Of a stretch of 12,439 nt of DNA, positions 1 through 7,740 are shown piece after piece. The DNA is from Euperipatoides rowelli (Eukaryota; Onychophora; Udeonychophora; Euonychophora; Peripatopsidae). The stretch's first letter is position 1, and each line of letters starts with the position of its first letter. The translations under genes and the position numbers were made by a program. The stretch lies in assembly GCA_003024985.2 (NCBI GenBank), contig PXIH01S0018861.1; one strand, given 5' to 3'. The notes beneath the pieces are model-generated. The model had not been told where the DNA came from, searched no databases, and worked only from the letters and a program-made list of their open reading frames with translations.

Positions 1-154
1 TCTATCAATCTATCTCTCTATCAATCTATCTATCTCTATATCTATCTAACAATCTATCTAACAATCTATCTATCTAACAATCTATCTTTCTATCTATATC
101 AATATCTATATCTACCTATATATATCTATCATATATACACATAGATACACAGTA
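1..154. repeat. Imperfect TCTA tetranucleotide microsatellite
   Basis: The window opens inside a run of TCTA/TATC units interrupted by TCTAACAA blocks. Toward the right it decays into TA-rich variants (TATATATC, ATATATACACATAG). The left end is cut by the window, so the full array length is unknown. The regular TCTAACAA interruptions suggest a compound repeat that grew in blocks rather than a pure array. Confidence 0.95.
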
Positions 155-1060
155 TATTTCTATCAGTTCAATTTGATCACAATTGAAAAGAATGTTTTGC
201 AAGTTCTCTCTACACTGAACAAGTATCCCACACAATTTTGAAAGTTTTAATTAAAAACTGAAGGGGGTGGAGGAGGACTTGAATATTCTATCAGTTGTCT
301 TGAATGTATTTCCTATTTATAGAGCTGCCAATCAGGACATGTACAACTGACCCTTAGAGATCATCAGCAGCTCTACCTTCTGGAGTCAATGAACTTCAGT
401 AATAATAAAACTTCTTTTTGATAAACAAAACCTTCATAAAGTGACAAGACTAGGGAGATTTTGCATTTGAATGGTGAAGTTATTGGCATCTTCAGCAACT
501 GACCTTACAAATTTTTGATAAAAATGGTTAATTTAGTAAAATACTTTTGTTCAAATGTCAGGATACTTGTTAAGCAAAGTTAATCCAGTCGGACATTCAG
601 CAAAAACATCAAACACTAGATGTTTACACAGTTATGTTTAACATGTATTTAGTATTGATAATTAATAATTGATAGAATAAGTATAATCAGAAATTGCTTA
701 TTTCAGATTTATACATTACTAATCTAATTTTACTTGGCACTGGGTCACCAAAATAAAAAATAATAAAAACCATCAGTAATATGCCAATTTGGTAAAATGT
801 ACTGTAATTCTAGAATGTGGATCTCTTCAAAACTCTTTAAAATATTCTAAACTCTAATAGTGTCAGACATACTGTAATTATAGGGTTTCCATAGATTAGA
901 TGTGTCCCATAGAAAGACTTTTTTAGCCATGAATGTACACTTTTTCCTGAAAAATGATCCAGTTACCATAGAATGCCCATTATATGCATGTACACTTCTC
1001 ATTCAATCGAGAGGGGGGAGGGGTACCGCCCTGGTTCGGTGCTATGCTAGTGAACCTTAA
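155..1060. other. AT-rich stretch without a recognisable gene
   Basis: All frames are broken by frequent stops and no domain is seen. The only structures noticed are a short hairpin near 606-627 (AAACATC / GATGTTT arms) and a G-rich run at 1013-1023 (six G, A, four G) just before the tandem repeat that follows. Confidence 0.6.
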
Positions 1061-1440
1061 ATTTACCACAATGCACTGCAAAACTTCCCGGGTGCACTTG
1101 TTTGGCTAAAATCACAATACTTTAAAAGACTGTTTTTCAAAACGGTACACTTATTTGGGTTGTATTGAAACACTCATGAATTTCGATGAGGTGAAAACTA
1201 GGGGGTGTTGTTGCATGGCACAGCTTGGATTTACCACAATGGATTCCAAAACTGCCCAGGTGCACTTCTTTGCCTAGAATCAGAATTCTTTAAAAGACTA
1301 TTTTTCAAAAAAGACTTATTTGGGTTACATGGAAACACTCGAGTGAATTTACTTAGATGAGGACAACACTAGAGGGCACTGTTGCATGGCACAGACAGCT
1401 TGGATTTCTTTCAGTGATCAAAAAAGTGCACTTAATTGAT
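1061..1440. repeat. Diverged tandem repeat, unit about 168-175 bp, two full copies plus a partial third
   Basis: Copy 1 starts at 1061 and copy 2 at 1229, both with ATTTACCACAATG. A third partial copy starts near 1404. Shared landmarks in the same order are GGTGCACTT, CTTTAAAAGACT, TTTTTCAAAA, CTTATTTGGGTT, GAAACACTC, GATGAGG and GTTGCATGGCACAG. The copies look about 75-80% identical by eye, with small indels that change the period from 168 to 175. The third copy keeps only the start and the GTGCACTT block. The unit length is typical of satellite monomers, but an internally duplicated dispersed repeat is equally possible. No coding frame runs through it. Confidence 0.85.
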
Positions 1441-1838
1441 GATGGCCACTTTACTTAACTTTGGCCGAGAAGTAAGGGTGATACAATTATTTGAGTAGAA
1501 TTATGTTTCAAGTTGAATTATTTATCATCTACAGTACATAAATTATTTTATCTATTTCATTTGTGTTGGATCTACACTAAAAATATTTTTAATTTTGTGA
1601 TTGAACTTGTAAATCAAAGTCTGTGAATTGCTATAAATGATGATGAGGTCACAGCCTAAAATAAATATTTTATGGAGTCTGCTGAAAATTATTTGCCAAA
1701 CTTTGAAAGTGACACTGATGACCGCTAAGATAAAACTGAATATGCTAATTACACATTGATGATCTCACCAAGAATGAATGTTCAGTCACTAAGCGGCGCT
1801 CTAATGAAACCATTTTCCTGCAGTAGCTCAACTTCTAA

Positions 1839-1846
1839 AAACTATC
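1839..1846. repeat. Left target-site duplication of the 246-bp element
   Basis: AAACTATC lies immediately outside the left inverted repeat. The identical octamer lies immediately outside the right one. Confidence 0.85.
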
Positions 1847-2092
1847 GGTTAGATTCCATTATTTGCCCACCAACATAAACATTAGAAGTAGTGCACCAGT
1901 AAAACGTAGTAGCGTGTGAAATTATTATTTTTTTCGTAAATTTTAGTATATTTTCTTTACAGTCCTAACCTTACTGTAACCCTGAACCTTAGAATAATCC
2001 AGACATAAAATAATCATTTGCTGAGCACCGATTTAAATAATTTCAACTTACTACTGTCAGCCATATCGGTGGGCAGATAATGGAATCTGACC
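1847..2092. mobile_element. 246-bp non-autonomous DNA transposon (MITE) with 8-bp target duplication
   Basis: The left end reads GGTTAGATTCCATTATTTGC followed by CCACC. The reverse complement of the right end reads GGTCAGATTCCATTATCTGC followed by CCACC. That is 23 matches over 25 terminal bases. Similarity continues more weakly inward: GTAGTAGCGTGTGAAATTATT on the left matches GTAGTAAGTTGAAATTATT read inward from the right, so the ends are long imperfect inverted repeats. Both sides are flanked by the identical octamer AAACTATC. No ORF is present, so a transposase must act in trans. Eight-base duplications are known for hAT, P, Merlin and Novosib. The GG-start does not match the usual CAG-start of hAT, so the superfamily is left open. 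Confidence 0.9.
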
Positions 2093-2100
2093 AAACTATC
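2093..2100. repeat. Right target-site duplication of the 246-bp element
   Basis: AAACTATC directly follows the terminal GACC and is an exact copy of the left duplication. Confidence 0.85.
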
Positions 2101-2126
2101 TATGCAAGACATCACAATTCCCACTG

Positions 2127-2166
2127 CTGGCAATATATTTATAAAAATAATCATGATTATTGCCAG
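2127..2166. repeat. 40-bp hairpin with overlapping 14-bp palindrome
   Basis: CTGGCAATA at 2127-2135 is the reverse complement of TATTGCCAG at 2158-2166. The perfect palindrome ATAATCATGATTAT at 2147-2160 overlaps the right arm. It sits 27 bp beyond the 246-bp element and is not part of its ends. No function is assigned. Confidence 0.6.
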
Positions 2167-2467
2167 AAAAATCTAAAATGTTTTATTAATTCATCAATTC
2201 AATATCTTAATTATGTGTGGCCTATCGATTCTGGAGCGTAGAAGAGGAGAGGATATTACAATATTTTAAAAATTAAAAAACTTTACTGTATTTTGTTAAA
2301 ACAATTTTAAAAATGACAAAAGTCAAAGTAGAACAAAATGAACATTAAGTTTTCTCAAACTTTCAGATACCATGACAACCTATGAAGATTTCTTTGGAGC
2401 TGGAAATAAGACAGAACCTTAACTATTTAATTTAAATTAAACACAAATTTGTATTCATATTTCTTTA

Positions 2468-2469
2468 TA
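2468..2469. repeat. Left TA target-site duplication
   Basis: TA directly precedes the left inverted repeat CAATAAAACCTGCC. A dinucleotide alone is weak, but with the matching TA at 2961-2962 and the inverted ends it fits Tc1/mariner insertion. Confidence 0.7.
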
Positions 2470-2960
2470 CAATAAAACCTGCCTTGAGAGACCACCCCTC
2501 CTGCCATGAAATAAAGGTCTGTTAAAACAGGTGGTCTCTCAAAAGAAAACCTGTATTGAGGGACCAACACTGTTATTAAATAATGATCTTTAAAGAAAAT
2601 GGTTTCTAAAATAAACTTTTCCCTTTTTTTCAACAAACAGTGCACTCTCAAAAAGCACAATACTGTATTGAATTACAGTACAGTGTTATATTTTAAAGCA
2701 TTTAGAAATTAATTTAAATTTGCTTTTTTTATTAATTTTTTCTGAATATTTTCTATTTTGTGAAACAAGTTAATACACTGGTCTTACAAAAAAAGTTAAA
2801 TTCAATGCTTGGAATTTTAAAAGGCTGGCTACTGGTCATTTAGAAAGGTGATCTCTAATAAGGTCATTTGTATGAAAAATTGATACGTGCAATGAAATTG
2901 TGGTCCTTAAATGCAGGTGGTCACTAATAACAGGAGTCTCTCTCAAGACAGGTTTTACTG
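2470..2960. mobile_element. 491-bp non-autonomous Tc1/mariner-pogo-like element
   Basis: The left end is CAATAAAACCTGCCTTGAGA. The reverse complement of the right end is CAGTAAAACCTGTCTTGAGA. Eighteen of 20 terminal bases agree and TA flanks both sides. CAGT-start ends with TA duplication are the usual pattern of the Tc1/mariner/pogo superfamily. The outer module recurs inside. Its segment TTGAGAGACCACC at 2484-2496 has a perfect inverted copy at 2530-2542. A direct, diverged copy of the module (AAAACCTGTATTGAGGGACC) starts at 2546, and GGTGGTCACTAATAACAGG lies near the right end. The element therefore has clustered subterminal modules and can fold on itself. It has no transposase; the minus-strand open frame at 2427-2660 crosses the left end and is not a gene. 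Confidence 0.88.
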
Positions 2961-2962
2961 TA
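2961..2962. repeat. Right TA target-site duplication
   Basis: TA follows the terminal CAGT (read from the right end inward) of the element and pairs with the TA at 2468-2469. Confidence 0.7.
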
Positions 2963-3542
2963 GTTAGGACAGGTGGCTTACGTTTACAAATTTTTTAATC
3001 AAAAATTAAAAGAAAATAAATTAATGTTTTAGGACTCTAATTGGCTTAAGATGTAGGCTATAGTCTAAAGTAATATGTTATAGTGTGTTTTTGACACCAA
3101 CCATTAGATGTGAAATTAATATTTGAATTTAAACCTTTTATTTAAATAACCATTTATAAATTTTTAAAACTTGCTGAGTTTCATGTTATATTCCAAGCCA
3201 ATGGTAAATAAGAGAAATAGGATAAGGCAATCCTATTACTATATTTTATACCTAACATACATAAAAATATAATATCAGACATAAGCAGAAGAAAAGATCA
3301 GATATTCAAACTTTTTTGATGTTCAATTTATTAAAATATATATTTGGAAATGTGCCCAGAACTTCTGAAATTATTTACTTACGGTTGACTTTCCCATAAT
3401 TGTACATTCGATCCACCATGACCAAAAGCCACCTTTTGACTGTAACAGTGAAATATGTAGCTAATTGTTTAAATTTAGATCTTATAGCTAATGAATTTTT
3501 CTACCAGAATCACAAAACTTTGTAAAGAAACTGCACAAAACA
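2963..3542. other. AT-rich stretch without a recognisable gene
   Basis: This spacer between two transposon-derived elements has stops in all frames and no repeat that I could pair. A TAGGCTA heptamer occurs at 3054-3060. Confidence 0.55.
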
Positions 3543-3546
3543 TTAA
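3543..3546. repeat. Left TTAA target-site duplication
   Basis: TTAA directly precedes the CCTTCAAGCG end; the matching TTAA is at 4358-4361. Confidence 0.65.
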
Positions 3547-4357
3547 CCTTCAAGCGGTCACGGTCAAAATTTTAACATGAGCAGTCGCGTGTCGTAATTT
3601 TTACGGCTCATAGAATCCTCTGTATAAAAGTTTCCAAATATGTGTAATAATGAAATGATTACACATATTTATGTTCTATTTAATGTCAGGAATTTAATTA
3701 TATAAAGAAAAGAAAATTCTAACAAACAGATTTTTTTCTATATTAAAATTTATAAAAGTCGGGCATTAATTTAGTTTGTATTTCCAGTTTGGCCAGATAA
3801 TACATTGTTCTATATTGCAAAATCTATAACAGATAGAAAAAAACTTAATTATTATTTTTTGTTCTGTTTATTGTCAACAATTTTATGGTATAAAGAAAAA
3901 AAAATTCTGACAAACAGATTTTTTTATATGTTATGCCAATTTGTTGCTAAATGTCAGCTATGGTACACTTAAAAAAAAAGCCAGTTTATCTTACATTTTT
4001 CATTACTGTTTCTCTTTCGTTAGAGATAGAATTTTTTGGTTTTGATTGTTGAAATCTGCATTAAATTTCAATTTTAAAAATATATAAATTTATTCCTAAA
4101 TGTTTTATAATATGTGTATTAGTCAATACATCAGCAGTCGCGTGTCGTAAAATTTATATCTGGGCGTCTTTTTACATATAATTCTAAAAAATAACTATAA
4201 AATCGGCTATGTGCATGGTAAAAACCTACCAATATTGTAGTGGGGAGTTAGTTTTAGGAATAGAAGGCAGAGATAAACAAACAAGTCCAAACATATACAC
4301 AGTTTATAAAAAAATTGAATTTGTCATAAGAATTACGACAGCGCGACAGCTCATAGG
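3547..4357. mobile_element. 811-bp non-autonomous piggyBac-like element with TTAA duplication
   Basis: TTAA flanks both sides. The left end reads CCTTCAAGCGGTCACGG. The reverse complement of the right end reads CCTATGAGCTGTCGCGC. They match at 11 of the first 16 bases, including the initial CCT. TTAA duplication with CCY-start ends is the pattern of piggyBac; Kolobok also uses TTAA. A GC-rich module recurs: GCAGTCGCGTGTCGTAA is identical at 3581-3597 and 4134-4150, a diverged inverted copy forms the right end (4331-4354), and a weaker copy forms the left end. The 3578-3610 copy is itself a hairpin (TGAGC / GCTCA outer arms, CGTAA / TTACG inner arms). These modules stand out from the very AT-rich interior. 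No transposase ORF remains. The ends are diverged, so an old insertion is likely. Confidence 0.75.
3673..3930. repeat. Internal direct duplication with 188-bp offset inside the TTAA element
   Basis: GTTCTATTTAATGTCA at 3673 recurs as GTTCTGTTTATTGTCA at 3861. Both copies continue with TATAAAGAAAA, AAAATTCT, ACAAACAGATTTTTTT in the same order for about 70 bp. The copies are collinear at 188 bp offset. This suggests a partial duplication within the element before or after it spread. Confidence 0.75.
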
Positions 4358-4361
4358 TTAA
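4358..4361. repeat. Right TTAA target-site duplication
   Basis: TTAA directly follows the terminal AGG of the element and pairs with 3543-3546. Confidence 0.65.
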
Positions 4362-4806
4362 TATATACAAGGCAAGTCTATAGATAATTAAATTGTTTCC
4401 AATTTTCAAGGGGAAAATTAGTAAAGAATCAAGTATTATTTTTACTAGTAAATCATTTCTATTAGCCTAAATATTTAAATTTTTTTTTAGCTATATAAGC
4501 CTCTGGCTTTGATGTTTAAGTAAATAAATAGCAAGATTGTCCATGATTGTTTATTTAGATGTTATTAATCATAAGTCATCTTATTAAATGTAAAACTTGT
4601 TTGTGTATGATTGGGGGGGGGGGGAGGGCATCATTAAATTCAAGTATTATTCAGAATCAGAATAAGTAAACTCAGCAGGAGCCTTTCAGTGACCTATACT
4701 TTTATGCAATGACAGTGGATAATCCACAGGGCTTAGAAGAGAGTCTTAGGTACAATGTCAGATAATCATGCCTAAACAATCCGGGGATTTAGGATATTTA
4801 AACAAT
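4362..4806. other. AT-rich stretch with a G12 tract, no gene
   Basis: No open frame of note and no paired repeats. It contains the homopolymer G12 at 4613-4624 followed by AGGG, in otherwise AT-rich DNA. Confidence 0.55.
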
Positions 4807-4820
4807 ACACACACACACAC
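4807..4820. repeat. (AC)7 dinucleotide repeat
   Basis: Seven AC units. On the minus strand this is a TG tract directly downstream of an AATAAA hexamer. Confidence 0.95.
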
Positions 4821-4821
4821 A

Positions 4822-4827
4822 TTTATT
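4822..4827 (-). promoter_or_regulatory. Possible polyadenylation signal AATAAA
   Basis: The minus strand reads AATAAA here, 63 bases after the stop codon of the minus-strand frame at 4890-5096, and is followed by TGTGTGTGTGTGTG. An AATAAA hexamer followed by GU-rich sequence is the usual animal 3'-end arrangement, although here the GU tract follows almost at once. In DNA this AT-rich the hexamer is common by chance, so this only has weight if the neighbouring frame is a real exon. Confidence 0.25.
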
Positions 4828-4889
4828 TCTAAACATGGTCTACATTATGGTTTATGTAAGGAATGTTTCCTATTTAATTCCTTTCTTGA

Positions 4890-5096
4890 TCAGTACTGCA
4901 AAATATCCTTTTTCTTAACTTGCTGGCCTATATCTTTGCTGGCAACGTTTGTATTTGATCTTGGAACACTTTTTGTCCGGTTTCTTGAATATGCTCCACC
5001 ATTATTGTTCTTCAGATTCACAGCTCTGCTTTGATAAGATCTGTTTAGGTTTAATTCCTTCCAATCCTCTCTAGCCCTTCTAGTTATTCTGAACAT
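4890..5096 (-). CDS. Candidate terminal coding exon, unidentified basic polypeptide
   Basis: The frame encodes 68 residues from ATG to TGA and opens only a few codons earlier, after a TAA. The product is hydrophilic and rich in K, R, N and S, beginning MFRITRRAREDWKELNLNRS and ending GQQVKKKDILQY, like a disordered tail. It matches no family that I recognise. The end KKDILQY resembles a PCNA-binding (PIP) box lacking its last aromatic residue, which could be chance. An AG acceptor (GTTCAG) would place an exon start at 5088, but it lacks a good pyrimidine tract. A possible AATAAA lies downstream. Frames of this length are expected several times by chance here, and an overlapping plus-strand frame is also open, so support is weak. 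Confidence 0.22.
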   Translation of the reverse strand: MFRITRRAREDWKELNLNRSYQSRAVNLKNNNGGAYSRNRTKSVPRSNTNVASKDIGQQVKKKDILQY

Positions 5097-6255
5097 GTTT
5101 GCATTAAGTTAACTATTTATATTAAAATTCTAAAGCAAAATTATGATTTTTCTAAAGATTTAGGAGCGGACTTTTTCAGACAACTAAATACTTGGTGCAA
5201 GTGCACCTTCCCTGTGTGTTTGAGAAAAGAACTCTTGTAATAATTTAATTCAAGTAGGCTATTATTTATATAATTTAATATTATTTAGACACTTTAAAAT
5301 AGAATAATGATTAAGATGTTTTTTTAAAAAAATACCTAACGATTCTAAATTGAAATATTTCTAAAAATAATTTTTACTTTATATTGAAATACTGTATATT
5401 TAGATTTCAGTTAAACATTAAAAATATAAGACTGAAGCCCTAGTCATATACAAAGGAAGGAATGGGTTAGAATCTTATAAATCAATCTTACTCCCAATTC
5501 ACAATAAACTCAATTTAATTCTTAAATATTTCATTATTATGTAGAAACACATCTAGAGAAATTTTAAAATCAATGAGGAGGAATTTGAACTATTTCTATT
5601 AGCAATACATTCCAAAAATTTTCAATTTGATTAGATATAAATCAAGATCATAAAAGAAGTTTAGCCTCATCATGTCAAGTTATAAACATGACCTCTAATA
5701 AAAATGCTAGTAGATAGTGAAAAACCGATTTAGTTTGTTAAAGACAATTTTTTTTAAGCTGTGTGTTCAAATTCTTTTCAATTGCCTTTTTAGGAGTTAT
5801 TTCTAGACTATATCCAACTGATAACCTCTTTATAAGATAGTACTCCAGGAGTCAAAAATGACAGCATACACCACCTCCTACCCCATTTCAATACTATCCA
5901 AAACTATACATGAGATCTAAGGATGTTCCCAAGAAATAAATCATCAATTGTATTTTTACTACTTTTGCTAAGAATTGACAATTCATTTTTTTTATGTCTA
6001 AATTATATTCACTAAATGAGGTCCCCAAAATTGAAATTGCTTTTTATTGGTGCTACTTTAAAAAGTTAAGTTTATAAGTCTTTTAGCTCAGCGTGACTCA
6101 TTATAATGAAATGTTACGAGAAACATTGACCAGTCAAAGCAAATTAATATTACTGTGGCAGCAGATTAATAACTCTTAATTAGATCATTGTTGTAAAATT
6201 TAAGGTTTATATTATCTGGTGATCAGTATTGATCAAATGTAGAATTTATTTTCAA
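5097..6255. other. AT-rich stretch without a recognisable gene
   Basis: No coding-like segment, transposon end or long repeat was found on either strand. A small hairpin GGTGCA-AG-TGCACC is at 5194-5207, and a TAGGCTA heptamer at 5255-5261. Confidence 0.55.
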
Positions 6256-6325
6256 GGTTAATCATATCTAATTTAGATTATTTTATAATTAAGTTGATTA
6301 TATCTAAGGTTATTTTATTATCAGT
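6256..6325. repeat. Two diverged copies of a 36-bp direct repeat
   Basis: GTTAATCATATCTAATTTAG at 6257 recurs as GTTGATTATATCTAAGGTTA at 6293, and both continue into ATTTTAT(A/T)AT. The copies differ by substitutions and a small gap. They lie just upstream of the CRE-like octamer region. Confidence 0.55.
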
Positions 6326-6392
6326 GTGATCATAAGAGAAAAACACAAGTCATATTTTGACACATGACTATTCTCAATAGTGAATAATCATT

Positions 6393-6400
6393 TGACGTCA
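6393..6400. promoter_or_regulatory. Perfect CRE palindrome TGACGTCA, possible promoter element
   Basis: TGACGTCA is the consensus site for CREB/ATF bZIP factors. It is followed directly by CATGATCC and preceded by a small palindrome ACTATT-CTC-AATAGT at 6367-6381. A TAAAATA stretch near 6419 lies about 25 bp downstream. Local GC then rises, and the plus-strand exon candidates start within 170 bp. The octamer is expected less than once in a window of this size and composition. Whether it is a promoter is inference; no start site can be read from the sequence. Confidence 0.4.
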
Positions 6401-6561
6401 CATGATCCCTCATCACCTTAAAATAAGCTTTAAACAATGTAATGTTTTTGTTGTTGTGCAGCCTCTTTAAACTCACCTCATTCACCATCACCGTCTTTAT
6501 TTTACTCAGGCAAACATTAAAGACTGAGCTCTGTTGAGCATCTCGAAGTCAAAATTTTAGA

Positions 6562-6611
6562 ATGGAGCACAGTTATGGCTCAGATGCCATGCTACCATCC
6601 TTTCATCTTAA
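6562..6611 (+). CDS. Candidate first coding exon of a small unidentified gene
   Basis: An ATG in good context (AGAATGG, A at -3 and G at +4) begins MEHSYGSDAMLPSFHL and meets a possible GT donor at 6612 in phase 2. If unspliced, the frame stops after 26 residues at 6640. A T-rich tract ending in CAG at 6507-6509 could be an acceptor for a 5' untranslated exon. GC is locally higher than around it. A CRE octamer lies 162 bp upstream. No homology is recognised. The donor (AA/GTGTAC) is mediocre. Confidence 0.22.
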
Positions 6612-6722
6612 GTGTACATTGAGTTTTTCTTTATTATGTTAGTGTCAAAACATGTCACAATTAGCAGATGTCCTACCATTTGAAACAATGTTCTGTTGAT
6701 TTATTTTTTGGATGTTGTGTAG

Positions 6723-6751
6723 TGCCTATTATATTTTCTACTACTTAGAAG
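6723..6751 (+). CDS. Candidate 29-nt microexon
   Basis: A T-rich stretch ends in TGTAG before 6723, and a strong donor GAAG/GTAAGAGT follows at 6752. In the frame delivered by the preceding candidate exon it encodes AYYIFYYLE after a split N codon and leaves one base over, which completes GAA (E) with the next candidate exon. Alternatively, an ATG at 6712 would make this a first exon (MLCSAYYIFYYLE). The hydrophobic stretch could be part of a signal or membrane segment, but it is too short to judge. Confidence 0.2.
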
Positions 6752-7178
6752 GTAAGAGTTTCGATTTTACTTTATTAGCCTATAATGTTATGAACAATAA
6801 TTTTTTATTACCTCTGTATGGTTGTCAATGTCTGTGTGACAAAGAATGACATTGTTTTGATTCTAACTAAACGGTTTTGTGTAACCAACTGCTAATGGGA
6901 CCAATATTTTTTTTTAGTTTTTTTATACAACAGCTGAGTAATTAGTCTTTAGTGCAATCACAATACTCACCACTATCAACTGTTAACTACCATTAATAAC
7001 GGTCAGTGAAGTTATCAAATACATCTAAGCCTAATAAAAAATTCAATATTCTGCTTAATTATTTCAGTTTGAGGAATTTAACTCCAATTAATGTTTCTTT
7101 TGTTTGTAATTATGTTTAACAGTGTTGACTGTCCCTGATTATGTATGTTAATTTATATTATGTTTATTATGATTTCAG

Positions 7179-7252
7179 AAATCAATGATTCAGACAGGTG
7201 TCATGTGGTGTTGCATCAGCTAACAAAGAAAAAATACAAAGTCAGCCCAAAG
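7179..7252 (+). CDS. Candidate 74-nt internal exon
   Basis: The acceptor ATTATGATTTCAG/A and the donor AAAG/GTAAAG are close to animal consensus. The open frame reads INDSDRCHVVLHQL followed by the basic TKKKYKVSPK. It enters in phase 1, matching the preceding candidate exon, and leaves in phase 0. Without splicing, the frame stops after nine more codons at 7277. I recognise no domain. It lies in the same frame as the reverse-transcriptase-like remnant downstream, so it might instead be part of that decayed element. Confidence 0.3.
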
Positions 7253-7285
7253 GTAAAGCAACAGAATAGAAGGATGTAAATCTGA

Positions 7286-7621
7286 TGCCAGATCTTCACA
7301 ATAATCCCACCACTACTATACATACTAATAATTTATAAAATAAGCCCAGAGGGACTTATCCCCAGCATTTGCTCAAGATGGATGGATATACTATGTATCA
7401 TTGGCATCAAAACATTAAGATCTAGATAATCCAAAAATATTGTAAATCAAGTTGTTTTATCAATAGACACTACATTGTTTGCAATAAAGTTGGCCTCAGA
7501 TGAAGTAGAAAAGATGGTACAAAAATAATGGAAGATCCAAGATTATGGAAGGAGTAAAATTGTTATGGAGGATACTAATGCAAATGTTGATGAGAAGTTG
7601 CTCATAAGGAACCATGAAGCA
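7286..7621 (+). pseudogene. Possible decayed non-LTR retrotransposon reverse transcriptase fragment
   Basis: One frame has three consecutive open stretches of 47, 32 and 31 codons separated by single TAA stops at 7427 and 7526. Motifs appear in the order and spacing of a LINE-type reverse transcriptase. SPEGLIPS near 7343 could be the P-Q-G block. About 37 residues on comes SIDTTLFA at 7460-7483, in place of the A-D-D-T-T-L-F-A catalytic motif, with the first aspartate replaced. About 22 residues later comes YG..SKIVM, in place of the G-L-x-x-N-x-x-K-T-K-V-M block. EVEKMVQK lies between them. If correct, the enzyme is dead through stops and a lost catalytic aspartate. Matches are short and made by eye; a chance resemblance in AT-rich DNA is quite possible. 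No 5' or 3' element ends were found. Confidence 0.3.
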
Positions 7622-7740
7622 TAGTAGCATAGTGAGATTGGAAGAAGTGAGGACCAAAGAACAAATAAACAGAATGGTTATTAGAAGTAGTCCACAAATG
7701 AGCTTTTGCTAGTGTATGTGAGCTTATCAAGAGAAAAAAA

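Noticed and set aside
2427-2660. Minus-strand open frame of 77 residues
   Set aside because: It spans the left boundary and subterminal modules of the TA-flanked element, so it is an accidental frame in repeat DNA.
4768-5034. Plus-strand open frame of 88 residues
   Set aside because: It runs through the AC repeat (Thr-His run) and then a hydrophobic shadow of the opposite-strand frame. Its length is within chance for this composition.
7496-7621. Resemblance of SDEVEKMVQK to the C-terminal part of HSP70 proteins
   Set aside because: Only about eight residues agree, and the following sequence does not match the family.
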